Positions 8,324 through 17,282 of a DNA stretch of 64,000 nt are shown in pieces. Source of the stretch: Thermohalobaculum sp039805905 (lineage in GTDB: Bacteria; Pseudomonadota; Alphaproteobacteria; Rhodobacterales; Rhodobacteraceae); contig JBDIVM010000013.1 in the NCBI GenBank assembly GCA_039805905.1, forward strand, positions 1 through 64,000, read 5' to 3'. Both the position numbers and the translations under genes were made by a program. The notes under the pieces are model-generated. The model worked only from the letters and a program-made list of their open reading frames with translations. It had not been told where the DNA came from and did not search any database. Numbering within the stretch: position 1 is the first letter of the stretch; each line of letters starts with the position of its first letter.

Positions 8324-10129
8324 ATGACCGACCCGGCAGACGCCGCCGATCCAGAGGAGCTGAAACGGCTCTCGGACCGCATCGCCAGTCTGGTCGAGCG
8401 CAGCCAGAAGGTGTGGGCCGAGTCCCTCGACCGCAGCGTCGACGAGGGCATGACGCTGAAACCCGATCCCCTGAATGCCCTGCCCGCGATGTCGCGTCTG
8501 GCGCAGACCTATCTCGATCACCCGCAGAAGCTCGCCGAGGCGGCGATCGATTTCTGGACCCGGCAGGCCGATCTGTGGACGCGGATCATGACGCGCACGC
8601 TGGGCGAGGAGGATCCCGGTCCCGCGATCCGCCCCGACAAGGGCGACAAGCGGTTCCAGGACGAGCTCTGGGAGCAGAACCCCTTCTTCGACTATCTCAA
8701 GCAATCCTACCTGCTGACCGGCAAATGGCTGCACGATCGCCTCAGCGACGCCGAAAGCCTCGATCCGAGGGACCGCCGCAAGATCGAATTCCTGACCCGG
8801 AACTTCATCGAGGCGCTCGCCCCGACCAACTATGCGGTGACCAACCCGGCGGTGCTGAAGGCCACGCTTGAGGAGAAAGGAGATAACCTGCTGCGCGGGC
8901 TCGAGAACCTGCTGCGCGACATCGATCGCGGCCACGGCCGTCTGGCGATCCGCCAGACCGATCTCGAGGCCTTCAAGGTCGGCGAGAACATGGCGACGAC
9001 CCCTGGCAAGGTCGTGTTCCAGAACGAGGTCATGCAGTTGGTCCAGTATGCACCGGCCACCGCGCAGGTCCACGCCCTGCCGGTCCTGATCGTGCCCCCC
9101 TGGATCAACAAGTTCTACATCCTGGATCTGAACGAGAAGAAATCGCTGATCCGCTGGCTGGTTGGCGAGGGACACACGGTTTTCGTGCTCTCCTGGGTCA
9201 ATCCGGGCGAGACCCAGCGCGACGAGACCTGGGCGAGCTACATGGAGAAGGGTCCGCTCACCGCGATCTCCAGGGTGCTGGAAGAGACGGGCGAGGCCCG
9301 GCTCAATCTCGTCGGCTACTGCATCGGCGGCACGATGACCGGCACCACGCTTGCCTGGATGGCGGCGAAGGGCGACGACCGGGTCGCCAGCGCGACCTTC
9401 TTCACCACCCAGCTCGACTTCTCTGACGCTGGCGACCTGCAGACCTTCGTCGACGACGAGGTCATCGACATGATCGAGTCGAAGGTGGCCGAGCGTGGCT
9501 TCCTCGCGGCCGAGAACATGGCGGCCGCCTTCAACTCGCTCCGCTCGACCGACCTGATCTGGAGCTTCGTGATCAACAACTATCTGCTCGGGAAGGAGAA
9601 CTTTCCCTTCGACCTGCTCTACTGGAACGCCGACTCCACCCACATGCCGGGCAAGGTCCACGTGTTCTATCTGGACGAGTTCTACAACCGGAACACCCTG
9701 GCTAGGGGCGAGATGGAGATTGGCGGCGTCCGGCTCGATCTCGGCAAGATCAAGGTGCCCGTCTATCACGTCGCGACCGTCGAGGATCACATCGCGCCGG
9801 CCCCGAGCGCCTATCGCGCGGCGAGGCTGCTGGGCTCGCGTAGGCAGCGTTTCGTGCTTGCCGGATCAGGCCACATTGCCGGCGTGGTGAATCCTCCGTC
9901 GCTATGCAAATACCAGCACTGGAGCAAGGACGGGGTGAAGGAACCGACGCTCGAGCAATGGCTCAAGACCGCCGAAGAGGCGCCGGGCTCGTGGTGGCCG
10001 GACTGGGATGCGTGGCTCGCCAGGCAGTCAAAGGGACGCAAGGTGCCGGCGCGCCAGCCGGGTTCTGTGCTTGGCCAGATCGAGCCGGCGCCCGGCAGTT
10101 ATGTGAAGGTGCGCTACGACGACTGCTGA
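8324..10129 (+). CDS. phaC: Class I poly(3-hydroxyalkanoate) synthase PhaC
   Basis: About 601 aa, normal for class I PhaC. Polymerises (R)-3-hydroxyacyl-CoA into PHA granules. The N-terminal domain (FWTRQADLWTRI, DKRF...ELWEQNPFFDYLKQ) is followed by the alpha/beta-hydrolase core. The lipase-like box GYCIGG (about 331-336) carries the catalytic Cys, VEDHIAP the Asp and GSGHIAGVVNPP the His. Two ATGs in tandem follow aggagg; the second (8324) has better spacing, the first is 8321. A depolymerase-like esterase lies downstream. No phaR or phasin gene is seen here. Confidence 0.96.
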   Translation: MTDPADAADPEELKRLSDRIASLVERSQKVWAESLDRSVDEGMTLKPDPLNALPAMSRLAQTYLDHPQKLAEAAIDFWTRQADLWTRIMTRTLGEEDPGPAIRPDKGDKRFQDELWEQNPFFDYLKQSYLLTGKWLHDRLSDAESLDPRDRRKIEFLTRNFIEALAPTNYAVTNPAVLKATLEEKGDNLLRGLENLLRDIDRGHGRLAIRQTDLEAFKVGENMATTPGKVVFQNEVMQLVQYAPATAQVHALPVLIVPPWINKFYILDLNEKKSLIRWLVGEGHTVFVLSWVNPGETQRDETWASYMEKGPLTAISRVLEETGEARLNLVGYCIGGTMTGTTLAWMAAKGDDRVASATFFTTQLDFSDAGDLQTFVDDEVIDMIESKVAERGFLAAENMAAAFNSLRSTDLIWSFVINNYLLGKENFPFDLLYWNADSTHMPGKVHVFYLDEFYNRNTLARGEMEIGGVRLDLGKIKVPVYHVATVEDHIAPAPSAYRAARLLGSRRQRFVLAGSGHIAGVVNPPSLCKYQHWSKDGVKEPTLEQWLKTAEEAPGSWWPDWDAWLARQSKGRKVPARQPGSVLGQIEPAPGSYVKVRYDDC

Positions 10130-10210
10130 GCTGTGGCAGTGGCGCGACACAACTGTCGAAATCGCTTGAAAAATAGGCTATAATCCTCAGCGGGGAAGCG
10201 AGATTCTTTC

Positions 10211-11272
10211 TTGGGGGTGGATGGCATGGGCCGGATGGGTTCCGTTGTCGAGAAGGTTCCGTCGGCGGGCGCGGCAGCGCTGCTGACCGTGCTGCTCGCC
10301 GTATCGGGGAGCGCGGCCCTCGCCAAGACGCGTGGCTGCGACATCTCTGGCTGGGACAAGACCTGTGCGGTGCAGGGTGGGGAGTACCGTGCGCTGGTGC
10401 CGGAAGGCGAAGGCCCGTTCCCGGCCATGGTCTATCTCTACGGCTCCGGCGGCCAGAGCGTTGCGATCACCAACCACCCGCTGTTCCAGGCTTCGGTGAT
10501 CGACCGGGGCTACGCGCTGATCGTCCCGGCCGCCCTTGGCATGGAGTATGGCGAGGGCCGGCTCGATACCGGCTGGGCTCTGCGCAACGAACCCGGCGGC
10601 CGGCGCGACGAGGTGACATTCGTCCAGCGCGTGATCGCGGACGCCGCACGGCGCTTCAACCTCGACCGCGCCCGCACCTTTCTTGTCGGCCAGTCCCGCG
10701 GCGCCTTCCTGATCTGGGAGATCGCCTGCCACGAGCCGGACACTGCCGCCGCCTATGCGGTCCACGCCGGCGGGTATCTCGGCCCCTTGCCCGAACGCTG
10801 CGTGCGCCCCGTACGCTTCCTCGACAGCCACGGCCTCGCCGACCCGATCGTGCCGATTGCCGGGCCGCCGGTTGTGTCGGGAGGCGTCGTCATGGCCCCG
10901 ATCGGGGAAAGCCTCGACCTGCTGGCGTCCACCAACGGCTGCAAGGCGCCGGCCGCGAACGCGGCCGAGCCGATGTCCGGCATGGCGCGCCAGCGATGGA
11001 CCGGCTGTGCGCCCGGCGGCTCGCTCGACCTGGTCCTGCACGAGGGTGGGCATGCGATGCCGCCGGAATGGTTCGGCGCGGCGATCGACTGGTTCGAGGA
11101 GTCGCCCGCCGCAGCGACACCCGTCGAGTCCGTCAACCGGATTGTCGGAGCGCGCGGTGGCGACGGGTTCCGGTTGCTGCCCGCGGGCGGCAACCGGCTC
11201 CCGGCGAACAATGAAGACGGCGTCAGGCGACTCCAGGCGCCGGCGGCTGGCGCGCGCAAGCTGCTGCCCTGA
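10211..11272 (+). CDS. Secreted LpqC/PHB-depolymerase-like esterase
   Basis: 353 aa. An N-terminal hydrophobic segment (AAALLTVLLAVSGSAALA) is a Sec signal peptide, so it acts outside the cytoplasm. The hydrolase fold shows an oxyanion segment (VYLYGSGG), the nucleophile elbow GQSRG, a candidate Asp (HGLADPIVP) and His (HEGGHAMP). This layout matches the LpqC/esterase-PHB depolymerase family. It directly follows phaC, but since phaC makes intracellular granules, a mobilising role is doubtful; it may hydrolyse external esters. The start could also be the internal ATG at 10226 or 10235. Confidence 0.7.
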   Translation: MGVDGMGRMGSVVEKVPSAGAAALLTVLLAVSGSAALAKTRGCDISGWDKTCAVQGGEYRALVPEGEGPFPAMVYLYGSGGQSVAITNHPLFQASVIDRGYALIVPAALGMEYGEGRLDTGWALRNEPGGRRDEVTFVQRVIADAARRFNLDRARTFLVGQSRGAFLIWEIACHEPDTAAAYAVHAGGYLGPLPERCVRPVRFLDSHGLADPIVPIAGPPVVSGGVVMAPIGESLDLLASTNGCKAPAANAAEPMSGMARQRWTGCAPGGSLDLVLHEGGHAMPPEWFGAAIDWFEESPAAATPVESVNRIVGARGGDGFRLLPAGGNRLPANNEDGVRRLQAPAAGARKLLP

Positions 11273-11347
11273 GCGCACGGCCCCGGACTCCACGGCCCCG
11301 GACTGCACGAAAGCGTGGTCGCAGTCTGCCGCCGTCGCCTGGTCCGT

Positions 11348-11983
11348 TCACCCCATCCGGTTGGTGGGGTTGCCGATGATGTCCATGAATTCCTTCCGCG
11401 TCCGGTGATCCTGGCGGAAGATTCCGAGCATGGTCGATGTCACCATGCTGACACCCGGCTTGTGCACGCCGCGCGTGGACATGCAGTGGTGCTCACCCTC
11501 CATCACCACGGCGACGCCGCGCGGCTGCAGCACCTCCATCAGCGTGTTGGCGATCTGGGCCGTCATCTTCTCCTGCACCTGCATGCGCTTGGCATAGGCA
11601 TCGACGACGCGCGCGAGCTTCGAGATGCCGACCACGCGGTCGGTCGGGATGTAGCCCACATGGGCCTTGCCGATGATCGGGGCGAGGTGATGCTCGCAGT
11701 AGCTCTCGAAGCGGATGTCGCGCAGCACGACCATCTCGTCATAGCCCTCGACCTCCTCGAAGGTTCGCTGCAGCATCGCCACCGGGTCCTCCTCGTAGCC
11801 GCGGAACCACTGGCGGTAGGCCCGCACCACCCGGCCCGGCGTATCGAGAAGACCTTCGCGGTTCGGATCGTCGCCGGCCCATCTCAGGAGTGTACGGACA
11901 GCCTCCTCGGCTGCAGCTGCTGTGGGGCGCTCGATCGGCTGCGCATCGACCTCGATGCGGGCCTTCGGATCGATCCTGTTCAT
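11348..11983 (-). CDS. folE: GTP cyclohydrolase I
   Basis: 211 aa from the ATG at 11983, preceded by SD-like gagggaga; a longer open frame to 12064 lacks such a site. Converts GTP to dihydroneopterin triphosphate, the first step of folate synthesis. The zinc and catalytic motifs ESYCEHHLAP and GEHHCMSTRG are intact, as are the family segments DTPGRVVRAYRQWFRGY and SVMVTSTMLGIF-like C-terminus (GVSMVTSTMLGIFRQD). Stands alone between an esterase and metZ. Confidence 0.96.
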   Translation of the reverse strand: MNRIDPKARIEVDAQPIERPTAAAAEEAVRTLLRWAGDDPNREGLLDTPGRVVRAYRQWFRGYEEDPVAMLQRTFEEVEGYDEMVVLRDIRFESYCEHHLAPIIGKAHVGYIPTDRVVGISKLARVVDAYAKRMQVQEKMTAQIANTLMEVLQPRGVAVVMEGEHHCMSTRGVHKPGVSMVTSTMLGIFRQDHRTRKEFMDIIGNPTNRMG

Positions 11984-12127
11984 GCGTCTCTCCCTCCGAC
12001 CGCGGTTGACGCGCCGACCTCCTCGCCGCTCCGCTCCCGTCCATCCGGACCAGCGCCCTGACACTAACAGACAATGCCGGTTAACGGGAGGTTAAGGAGT
12101 CTTGACCTATCGTGAAGTTTGCCGGGG

Positions 12128-13321
12128 TCAAACCGCCGCCAGCGCCCGCTCCAGATCATCGCGCAGATCGTCCGGATCCTCGATCCCCACCGACAGGCGC
12201 ACCAGCCCCGGCGTGATGCCGAGCTTCAGCCGCGCCTCCTCCTTCAGCCGCTGGTGGGTCGTGGTGGCCGGGTGCGTCACCAGGCTCTTGGCGTCGCCGA
12301 GGTTGTTCGAGATCCGGATCAGTTTCAGCGCGTTCAGGAATCGGAACGCCCCCGCCTGCCCGCCCTCTACCTCGAAGGCGAGCATGGTGCCCGGCCGCTC
12401 CATCTGGCTGAGTGCCAGGTTGTGTTGCGGGTGGCTGGGGAGCCCCGGATAGATCACCCTGCCGAGCTTCTCTGCCCCGCTCATCCAGCGCGCCAGCGCC
12501 TCGGCGCCGTCGGTCTGGGCGCGGCAGCGCAGCGCCAGGGTCTCGAGCCCCTTCAGCATCACCCAGGCGTTGAACGGGCTCATCGAGGGGCCGGTGTGCT
12601 TGACGTAGGGCTCGACCTCGTCGCGGATGAAGCGCTCGCGCCCGAGGATCACGCCACCGAGGCAGCGCCCTTGCCCGTCGATATGCTTGGTCGCCGAGTA
12701 GACCACGATATCGGCACCGAGCGCGAGCGGTCGCTGGAACATCGGCGTGGCGAAGACATTGTCGACGATCAGGCGCGCGCCCACCGAATGCGCGATTTCC
12801 GCCACCGCGGCGATGTCGATGATCTCGAGCGTGGGGTTCGACGGCGTCTCGAGGAAGCAGGCCCTGGTCTCGGGCCGCATGGCGTCGCGCCACTGGCCCA
12901 GATCGGTGCCGTCGACCAGCGTCACCGCCACCCCGAACCGCGGGCACAGGGTCTCGACGATGTAGAGGCACGAGCCGAACAGCGCGCGGGCCGCCACCAC
13001 ATGGTCGCCGGCCTTGAGCTGGCACATCAGCGCGGCGTTGACAGCAGCCATGCCGCTGGCGGTCGCGAAGGCCGCCTCGGCGCCCTCGAGCGCGGCGATC
13101 CGGTCCTCGAACATCGCCACGGTCGGGTTGCCGTAGCGGGCGTAGATGAACCCCTCCTCGCCCTCGGCAAGCTCGCCCTTGAACCGGGCCTCGGCCGCCT
13201 CGGCGCTGGGGTAGACAAACCCCTGTGTCAGGTAGATCGCTTCCGAGGTCTCGCCGAAGCGGCTGCGGCGCTGGCCCTCATGAACGAGGCGCGTGCTTGC
13301 GCGGTAGACCGTGTTGTTCAT
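12128..13321 (-). CDS. metZ: O-succinylhomoserine sulfhydrylase MetZ
   Basis: 397 aa. PLP enzyme making homocysteine directly from O-succinylhomoserine and sulfide. Cys/Met-metabolism PLP family signatures are present: YARYGNPTVAMFEDRIAALE (60-79), SNPTLEIIDI (161-170), DNVFATP and the PLP lysine K212 in SATKHIDGQGR. The start MNNTVYRASTRLVHEG fits MetZ of alphaproteobacteria. A SAM-II-like riboswitch lies 60-130 bases upstream, so expression should fall when S-adenosylmethionine is plentiful. Confidence 0.95.
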   Translation of the reverse strand: MNNTVYRASTRLVHEGQRRSRFGETSEAIYLTQGFVYPSAEAAEARFKGELAEGEEGFIYARYGNPTVAMFEDRIAALEGAEAAFATASGMAAVNAALMCQLKAGDHVVAARALFGSCLYIVETLCPRFGVAVTLVDGTDLGQWRDAMRPETRACFLETPSNPTLEIIDIAAVAEIAHSVGARLIVDNVFATPMFQRPLALGADIVVYSATKHIDGQGRCLGGVILGRERFIRDEVEPYVKHTGPSMSPFNAWVMLKGLETLALRCRAQTDGAEALARWMSGAEKLGRVIYPGLPSHPQHNLALSQMERPGTMLAFEVEGGQAGAFRFLNALKLIRISNNLGDAKSLVTHPATTTHQRLKEEARLKLGITPGLVRLSVGIEDPDDLRDDLERALAAV

Positions 13322-13383
13322 GCGCTTTACCGGGGAATCCGGCCCTCTCGATCGTGAGCCGGAACGGAAGGGCCAACTCCGCT

Positions 13384-13449
13384 GGCCACGACCTCTTTAG
13401 CGGATTGTTTTACGTGGCCCGCAAGCCGGCCCGACAAATCGCCACGCCT
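13384..13449 (-). promoter_or_regulatory. SAM-II riboswitch upstream of metZ
   Basis: On the minus strand the leader reads GTGGCGATTTGTCGGGCCGG, then CTTGCGGGCCACGTAAAACA, then ATCCGCTAAAGAGG. These match the SAM-II pattern: a 5' stem with GATTTG, a TTGC..CCACGT segment closing the first stem, and a 3' GCTAAAGAGG strand that forms the pseudoknot and carries the purine-rich SD-like tract. Position (before metZ) and organism type agree. The aptamer ends about 65 bases before the metZ ATG, further than in the shortest known cases. Confidence 0.85.
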
Positions 13450-13478
13450 GGCGCCATTACGACTTTTGCGCGCGCGGG

Positions 13479-13905
13479 TCAATTGCGGGCTTGCGTGGCG
13501 CCCGGCCGGCGGCCCTCGAACAGGTCGCGGTCGGCGATGACGCAATCGGCGATATGCTCGGTCACCGCCCGCACCCGCGCGGCGGCGCGCAGGTCGGGAT
13601 GGGTCAGCACCCAGAGGTCCATGATGTGCTCGTCCGCCGGCTCGGGCGCCACCCGGCTGAGTCCCGGATCGGTGTCGCCGACATAGCAGGGCAGCACCAC
13701 CAGCCCCAGTCCGGCGCGGGCCATCGCGGCGATCGTCGGCATGTGGTCGGTCCGGTGCCGGATCCGGGCGGCGGGGAACCGTGCTGCGATCACCATCCGG
13801 TTGTAGGTCTCGTCCTCCCAGCCGATCCAGTCGGCCTCCTCGACGACGACCGGGCCTCCGCCCGCCGGGCCGTAGACCGCCACGACAAGGGCGAGGGCGG
13901 CACCC
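13479..13905 (-). pseudogene. LysR-type regulator, C-terminal fragment
   Basis: The minus-strand frame ending at 13479 reads EADWIGWEDETYNRMVIAAR, then RTDHMPTIAAMARAGLGLVV, LPCYVGDTDPGLSRV and PDLRAAARVRAVTEHIADCV. This is the second half of a LysR effector-binding domain. The DNA-binding domain and first half are missing, and similarity fades near 13,900, exactly where a truncated oxidase on the other strand begins. The frame continues open to 14303 only as a shadow. Expected full length would be about 300 aa; about 140 remain. Confidence 0.7.
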
Positions 13906-14234
13906 CTGGCTCCGCCCGGCGCGGGATCAGCGCAGGCGACACCGCCGAGCTCGACCGCTTTCTGGCGCAGTACATGCCGGCGGCCGCCGGCCCGGTGCTG
14001 CGAGCCAAGACCTTCCTCTACACCATGACCCCCGACAACCACTTCATCATCGACCGCCACCCAACGATCCCGGGCCTGGTCTATGCCTGCGGCTTCTCCG
14101 GCCACGGCTTCAAATTCGCCCCGGTGATCGGCGAGGCGCTTGCCGACCTGGCGCTGGACGGCGCCACCGGGCTGCCGGTCGGCTTCCTCTCGGCGGCGCG
14201 CTTCGGCGTGCGCGCGGCCCTGCCGGTTTCCTGA
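13906..14234 (+). pseudogene. Sarcosine/N-methyltryptophan oxidase-like, C-terminal fragment
   Basis: The plus-strand frame reads GISAGDTAELDRFLAQYMPA, FLYTMTPDNHFIIDRHPTIP and GFSGHGFKFAPVIGEALADL, the C-terminal signature of monomeric sarcosine oxidase / SolA-type flavoproteins (the GFSGHGFKFAP segment near the FAD). The N-terminal FAD-binding GxGxxG domain is absent. The fragment starts where the LysR fragment ends, on the opposite strand. It is not translated from a plausible start. Confidence 0.75.
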
Positions 14235-14301
14235 GGTTCTTGCCTTTCGGAGAGGACCGCTACATTCAGGGGCCCGCCGCAGCCTAGCGAGGAGACCCTG
14301 C

Positions 14302-14994
14302 ATGCCTGCCCCTGTCGACCTCTACTACTGGCCCACGCCCAACGGTCACAAGATCTCCATCGCCCTCGAGGAGATGGGACTGCCCTACGAGGTAAAGTGG
14401 GTCGATATCGGGCGGGGCGCGCAGTTCGAGCCGGAATTCCTGAAGATCGCGCCGAACAACCGGATCCCCGCCATCGTCGATCCGGAGGGGCCGGACGGCA
14501 AGTCGGTCTCGATCTTCGAGTCCGGGGCGATCCTGCAGTATCTCGGTCGCAAGACCGGCAAGTTCTACGGCGCGAGCGAGCGCGAGCGCATCGAGATCGA
14601 CCAGTGGCTGTTCTGGCAGATGGCCGGTGTCGGACCGATGGCAGGCCAGGCGCACCATTTCCTGAATTACGCGCCGGTCGGCATCGACTATGCGAAGCGG
14701 CGTTACTCGGACGAGGTCAACCGGCTCTATGGTGTGCTGAACCGCCGCCTCGCCGACCGCGACTTCGTCGCCGGCCCCTACTCGATCGCCGACATGGCGA
14801 TCTGGCCCTGGGCCTGGGGCTGGGAGCGGCAGAACCAGGACATCGCCGAGTTCCCGCACATGAAGGCCTGGCTCGACCGGATGTGGGAGCGTCCGGCGGT
14901 GCGGAGGGGACGCGAGCTCGGGCAGGACCGGCGCCGCGACCTTGCCCAGGACAGGGCGGCGCAGAAGATCCTCTTCGGCCAGAGGGCGCGCTGA
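14302..14994 (+). CDS. Glutathione S-transferase, YfcG/YghU-like
   Basis: 230 aa from the ATG at 14302 with SD cgaggaga. Starts APVDLYYWPTPNGHKISIAL with the thioredoxin-like N-domain, then FLKIAPNNRIPAIVDPEGPD (cis-Pro and glutathione-binding region) and FESGAILQYLGRKTG (SNAIL/ESxAI motif). The C-domain has MAGVGPMAGQAHHFLNYAP and SIADMAIWPWAWGW. These features match the Nu-class/YfcG-type disulfide-bond oxidoreductase GSTs. It stands alone; its neighbours give no clue to the substrate. Confidence 0.88.
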   Translation: MPAPVDLYYWPTPNGHKISIALEEMGLPYEVKWVDIGRGAQFEPEFLKIAPNNRIPAIVDPEGPDGKSVSIFESGAILQYLGRKTGKFYGASERERIEIDQWLFWQMAGVGPMAGQAHHFLNYAPVGIDYAKRRYSDEVNRLYGVLNRRLADRDFVAGPYSIADMAIWPWAWGWERQNQDIAEFPHMKAWLDRMWERPAVRRGRELGQDRRRDLAQDRAAQKILFGQRAR

Positions 14995-15456
14995 CCCCGG
15001 ACACCCAAAAGGAGGGCGCCCGGGGAGAGAAACCGGACGCCCAGTCAGAGAGGTATCCCAAGAAGCACACGTGACAGTCAGTGGAGGCAATCCGGTCTTC
15101 GGTCTGGCATCGAAGCCCAGCCGCCTCCAGAGACGGATCCTGCGTAGGGCGAGTCGGCCTGCCGGCGCTGTGAGGATTCTCACAAGCTGGCCCCCTTCGC
15201 CCGGAGTGGTCGCATCGCTCCTAAAACGGGCGGGGGCTCCCTAAACGTTTCCCCCCTTCCACGGCGGAGGGGGGGAAACGCACAGACACAAAGCGCACTG
15301 GACCAAGGATGCAAGCAAATCAACGAATGGATGCGCAATCGCAGGTTGCGCGGACCATAGCACGACTCTACCGATTCGCTAAGAGAAGAGTCTCAACCGC
15401 CCTGAGAAAACAGCAGATTTTGCCACCAAGGTTCGGCTTTCCTGGGGGTGTCTGGG
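14995..15456. other. Intergenic region between convergent genes
   Basis: No gene is supported in these 460 bases between gst (+) and the TIGR02186 gene (-). Apart from one strong stem-loop (15247-15279) I see nothing. Confidence 0.5.
15247..15279. terminator. Probable bidirectional terminator hairpin
   Basis: A 14-bp stem gtttccccccttcc / ggagggggggaaac (one G-U pair) with a 5-base loop acggc. It lies between convergent genes. There is no T run on either side, so a terminator role is inferred from position and stem strength. Confidence 0.5.
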
Positions 15457-16224
15457 TCAGCGCAAAAGCACCCGGAAGGCCGCCGAGGCCATCCATCCTG
15501 CGCCAAGCGCGACGAGAATGGACATCAGGCCGTAGAGTGCCGCCTGCTCATGCGCCATGGTGTAGATCCACTTCTCGAGGCCGACCTTCTCGACTTCTAT
15601 CGAGGATTCAAACACATCGATGACACTCGCGTTGCGGAGGAGGAATATCCGCGCGCTGTACGTCCCCTCGACGAGGCTTGCCGGGAGGCGGATCCGCGTC
15701 TCGAACAGGGTCTCGTCCTTGACGCTGACCGCCCCGGGAAGCTCCACATAGAGCCCGGCGTCGCGCCGGAGCCGGATCGCTGCCTGCCGGTACTCTTCCG
15801 GATACTTGAGGTCGCTGGGCGCGCCGATCAGGCGCACGATCTGGTCGAGCCCCACCCTGTAGCGCAGGTCATCGGTCCAGCTGATCGCGTCGCGGAAGGG
15901 GCGTGTGGTCGCCACCGCATAGAAGCTCGGCGCCACATCGACCTCTACGCCGGGCCCGTTGACCCAGATCCCGAACCTGCGGTCCTTCTTGCGCACGGTC
16001 ACCGGCTGCAGGGGGCCGGTCACGGCGACGATGATGTCGGGCGGCCAGTCCCTAGGCTTCGGCGCCTCGCGGGCGATGGCGCCGTAGATGAATATCTCCG
16101 AGCCGCTGAAGTCGGTGGTGATCGAGACATGAGTCTGGCTCAGCCCGGCGATGACCCTCTCCTCGGCTGCCGGCGCAGCCGTGCCCCAGAGCAGTGCGGC
16201 AAGGATCACAATCCCCCGTTTCAA
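15457..16224 (-). CDS. TIGR02186 family membrane-anchored periplasmic protein
   Basis: 255 aa from a TTG at 16224 whose TG overlaps the TGA of the upstream permease (ATTGA). Begins LKRGIVILAALLWGTAAPAA, a signal peptide. The body (VIAGLSQTHVSITTDFSGSE, FIYGAI, VTGPLQPVTVRKKDRRFGIW) is the TIGR02186 family of alphaproteobacteria, and a C-terminal helix (LYGLMSILVALGAGWMASA) anchors it. The family habitually sits beside TauE/SafE permeases, as here; it is probably an accessory of the transporter. Function is not established. Confidence 0.8.
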   Translation of the reverse strand: MKRGIVILAALLWGTAAPAAEERVIAGLSQTHVSITTDFSGSEIFIYGAIAREAPKPRDWPPDIIVAVTGPLQPVTVRKKDRRFGIWVNGPGVEVDVAPSFYAVATTRPFRDAISWTDDLRYRVGLDQIVRLIGAPSDLKYPEEYRQAAIRLRRDAGLYVELPGAVSVKDETLFETRIRLPASLVEGTYSARIFLLRNASVIDVFESSIEVEKVGLEKWIYTMAHEQAALYGLMSILVALGAGWMASAAFRVLLR

Positions 16225-17135
16225 TGCACCGACCCCCCACCGAGGGTGAAGAACTCGACCGGCGTGCGGACCAGGTCCCAGGCGAGCTTGGCGCAAACCA
16301 GCAGCACCAGAAGCGCCATCGTCGCCCGCAACTGCTCGGCGCGAAGCTTCGGCCCGAGCCGCACCCCGATCTGGGCTCCGATGACCCCGCCGATCAGCAG
16401 CAGGAGCGCCAGCAGCCCGTCCACAGTCTTGTTGAGCATCGCATGCATCAGCGTGGTCGCGCCGGTCACGAACATGATCTGGAACAGCGAAGTGCCTACC
16501 ACAACCGTGGTCGCCATCCCGAGCAGGTAGATCATGGCCGGAACCATGATGAAGCCACCGCCCACCCCCATGACCGCCGCCAGTACGCCCACCAGCGCGC
16601 CGACAAGGAAGGGCGGAATCGCCGAGATGTACAGGTTCGATGCCCGGAAGCGCATCCTGAACGGCAGGCCGTGGCTCCAGTGGTGCCCGCGGCGGCGCGG
16701 CGCCCTGCCTCTCTTCGTCTGGCGCAACGCACGGATGCTCTCGACGAGCATCAACGCACCGACGATGCCGAGGAACACCACATAACAGAGCGAAACCAGG
16801 AGTTCGACCTGGCCGATCCTCCGCAGCGTCGCAAAAAGCTGCACGCCGATCGCCGAGCCCGCAATGCCGCCCGACAGCAGCACAAGGCCCATCTTCAAGT
16901 CGACCGTCCTTCGCTTCCAGTGCGCCAGGACGCCCGAGAAGGACGAGGCAACGATCTGGTTGGCCTCGCTCGCCACCGCGACTGCCGGCGGGATCCCGAT
17001 CAGGATCAGCAGTGGCGTCATCAGGAAGCCGCCGCCGACGCCGAACAGCCCAGACAGCAGCCCCACGCCCCCGCCAAGCCCAAGGAGAAGGAACGCATTC
17101 ACGGACACTTCGGCGATCGGCAGGTAGATGTTCAT
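16221..17135 (-). CDS. Sulfite exporter TauE/SafE family permease (copy 2)
   Basis: 304 aa with about eight hydrophobic helices. The family repeat GLFGVGGGFLMTPLLILIGI (near the N-terminus) recurs as MGVGGGFIMVPAMIYLLGM (C-terminal half). This is the internal duplication of TauE/SafE anion permeases, thought to move sulfite or organosulfur anions. It is closely similar in sequence and identical in length to the gene immediately upstream, so a tandem duplication. Coupled by a 4-base overlap to the TIGR02186 gene. Confidence 0.88.
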   Translation of the reverse strand: MNIYLPIAEVSVNAFLLLGLGGGVGLLSGLFGVGGGFLMTPLLILIGIPPAVAVASEANQIVASSFSGVLAHWKRRTVDLKMGLVLLSGGIAGSAIGVQLFATLRRIGQVELLVSLCYVVFLGIVGALMLVESIRALRQTKRGRAPRRRGHHWSHGLPFRMRFRASNLYISAIPPFLVGALVGVLAAVMGVGGGFIMVPAMIYLLGMATTVVVGTSLFQIMFVTGATTLMHAMLNKTVDGLLALLLLIGGVIGAQIGVRLGPKLRAEQLRATMALLVLLVCAKLAWDLVRTPVEFFTLGGGSVH

Positions 17136-17282
17136 TCTCGGCCCGTCGCGGCGCGTGCCCCGGTTTAATGTCCCCTGCCCGGATAATCCAGCGCCACGTC
17201 TCGGCCATGCGTGATGCCAGCCGCCCGGCCAGCCCGCGCAGCGTGACGCGGCGCACGAAAGCGGTCTTGCTCCTTTCCGGCA

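Noticed and set aside
11276..11306. Two direct copies of a 14-15 bp cacggccccggact unit
   Set aside because: Too short and GC-rich to be meaningful; lies in a short spacer after the esterase gene.
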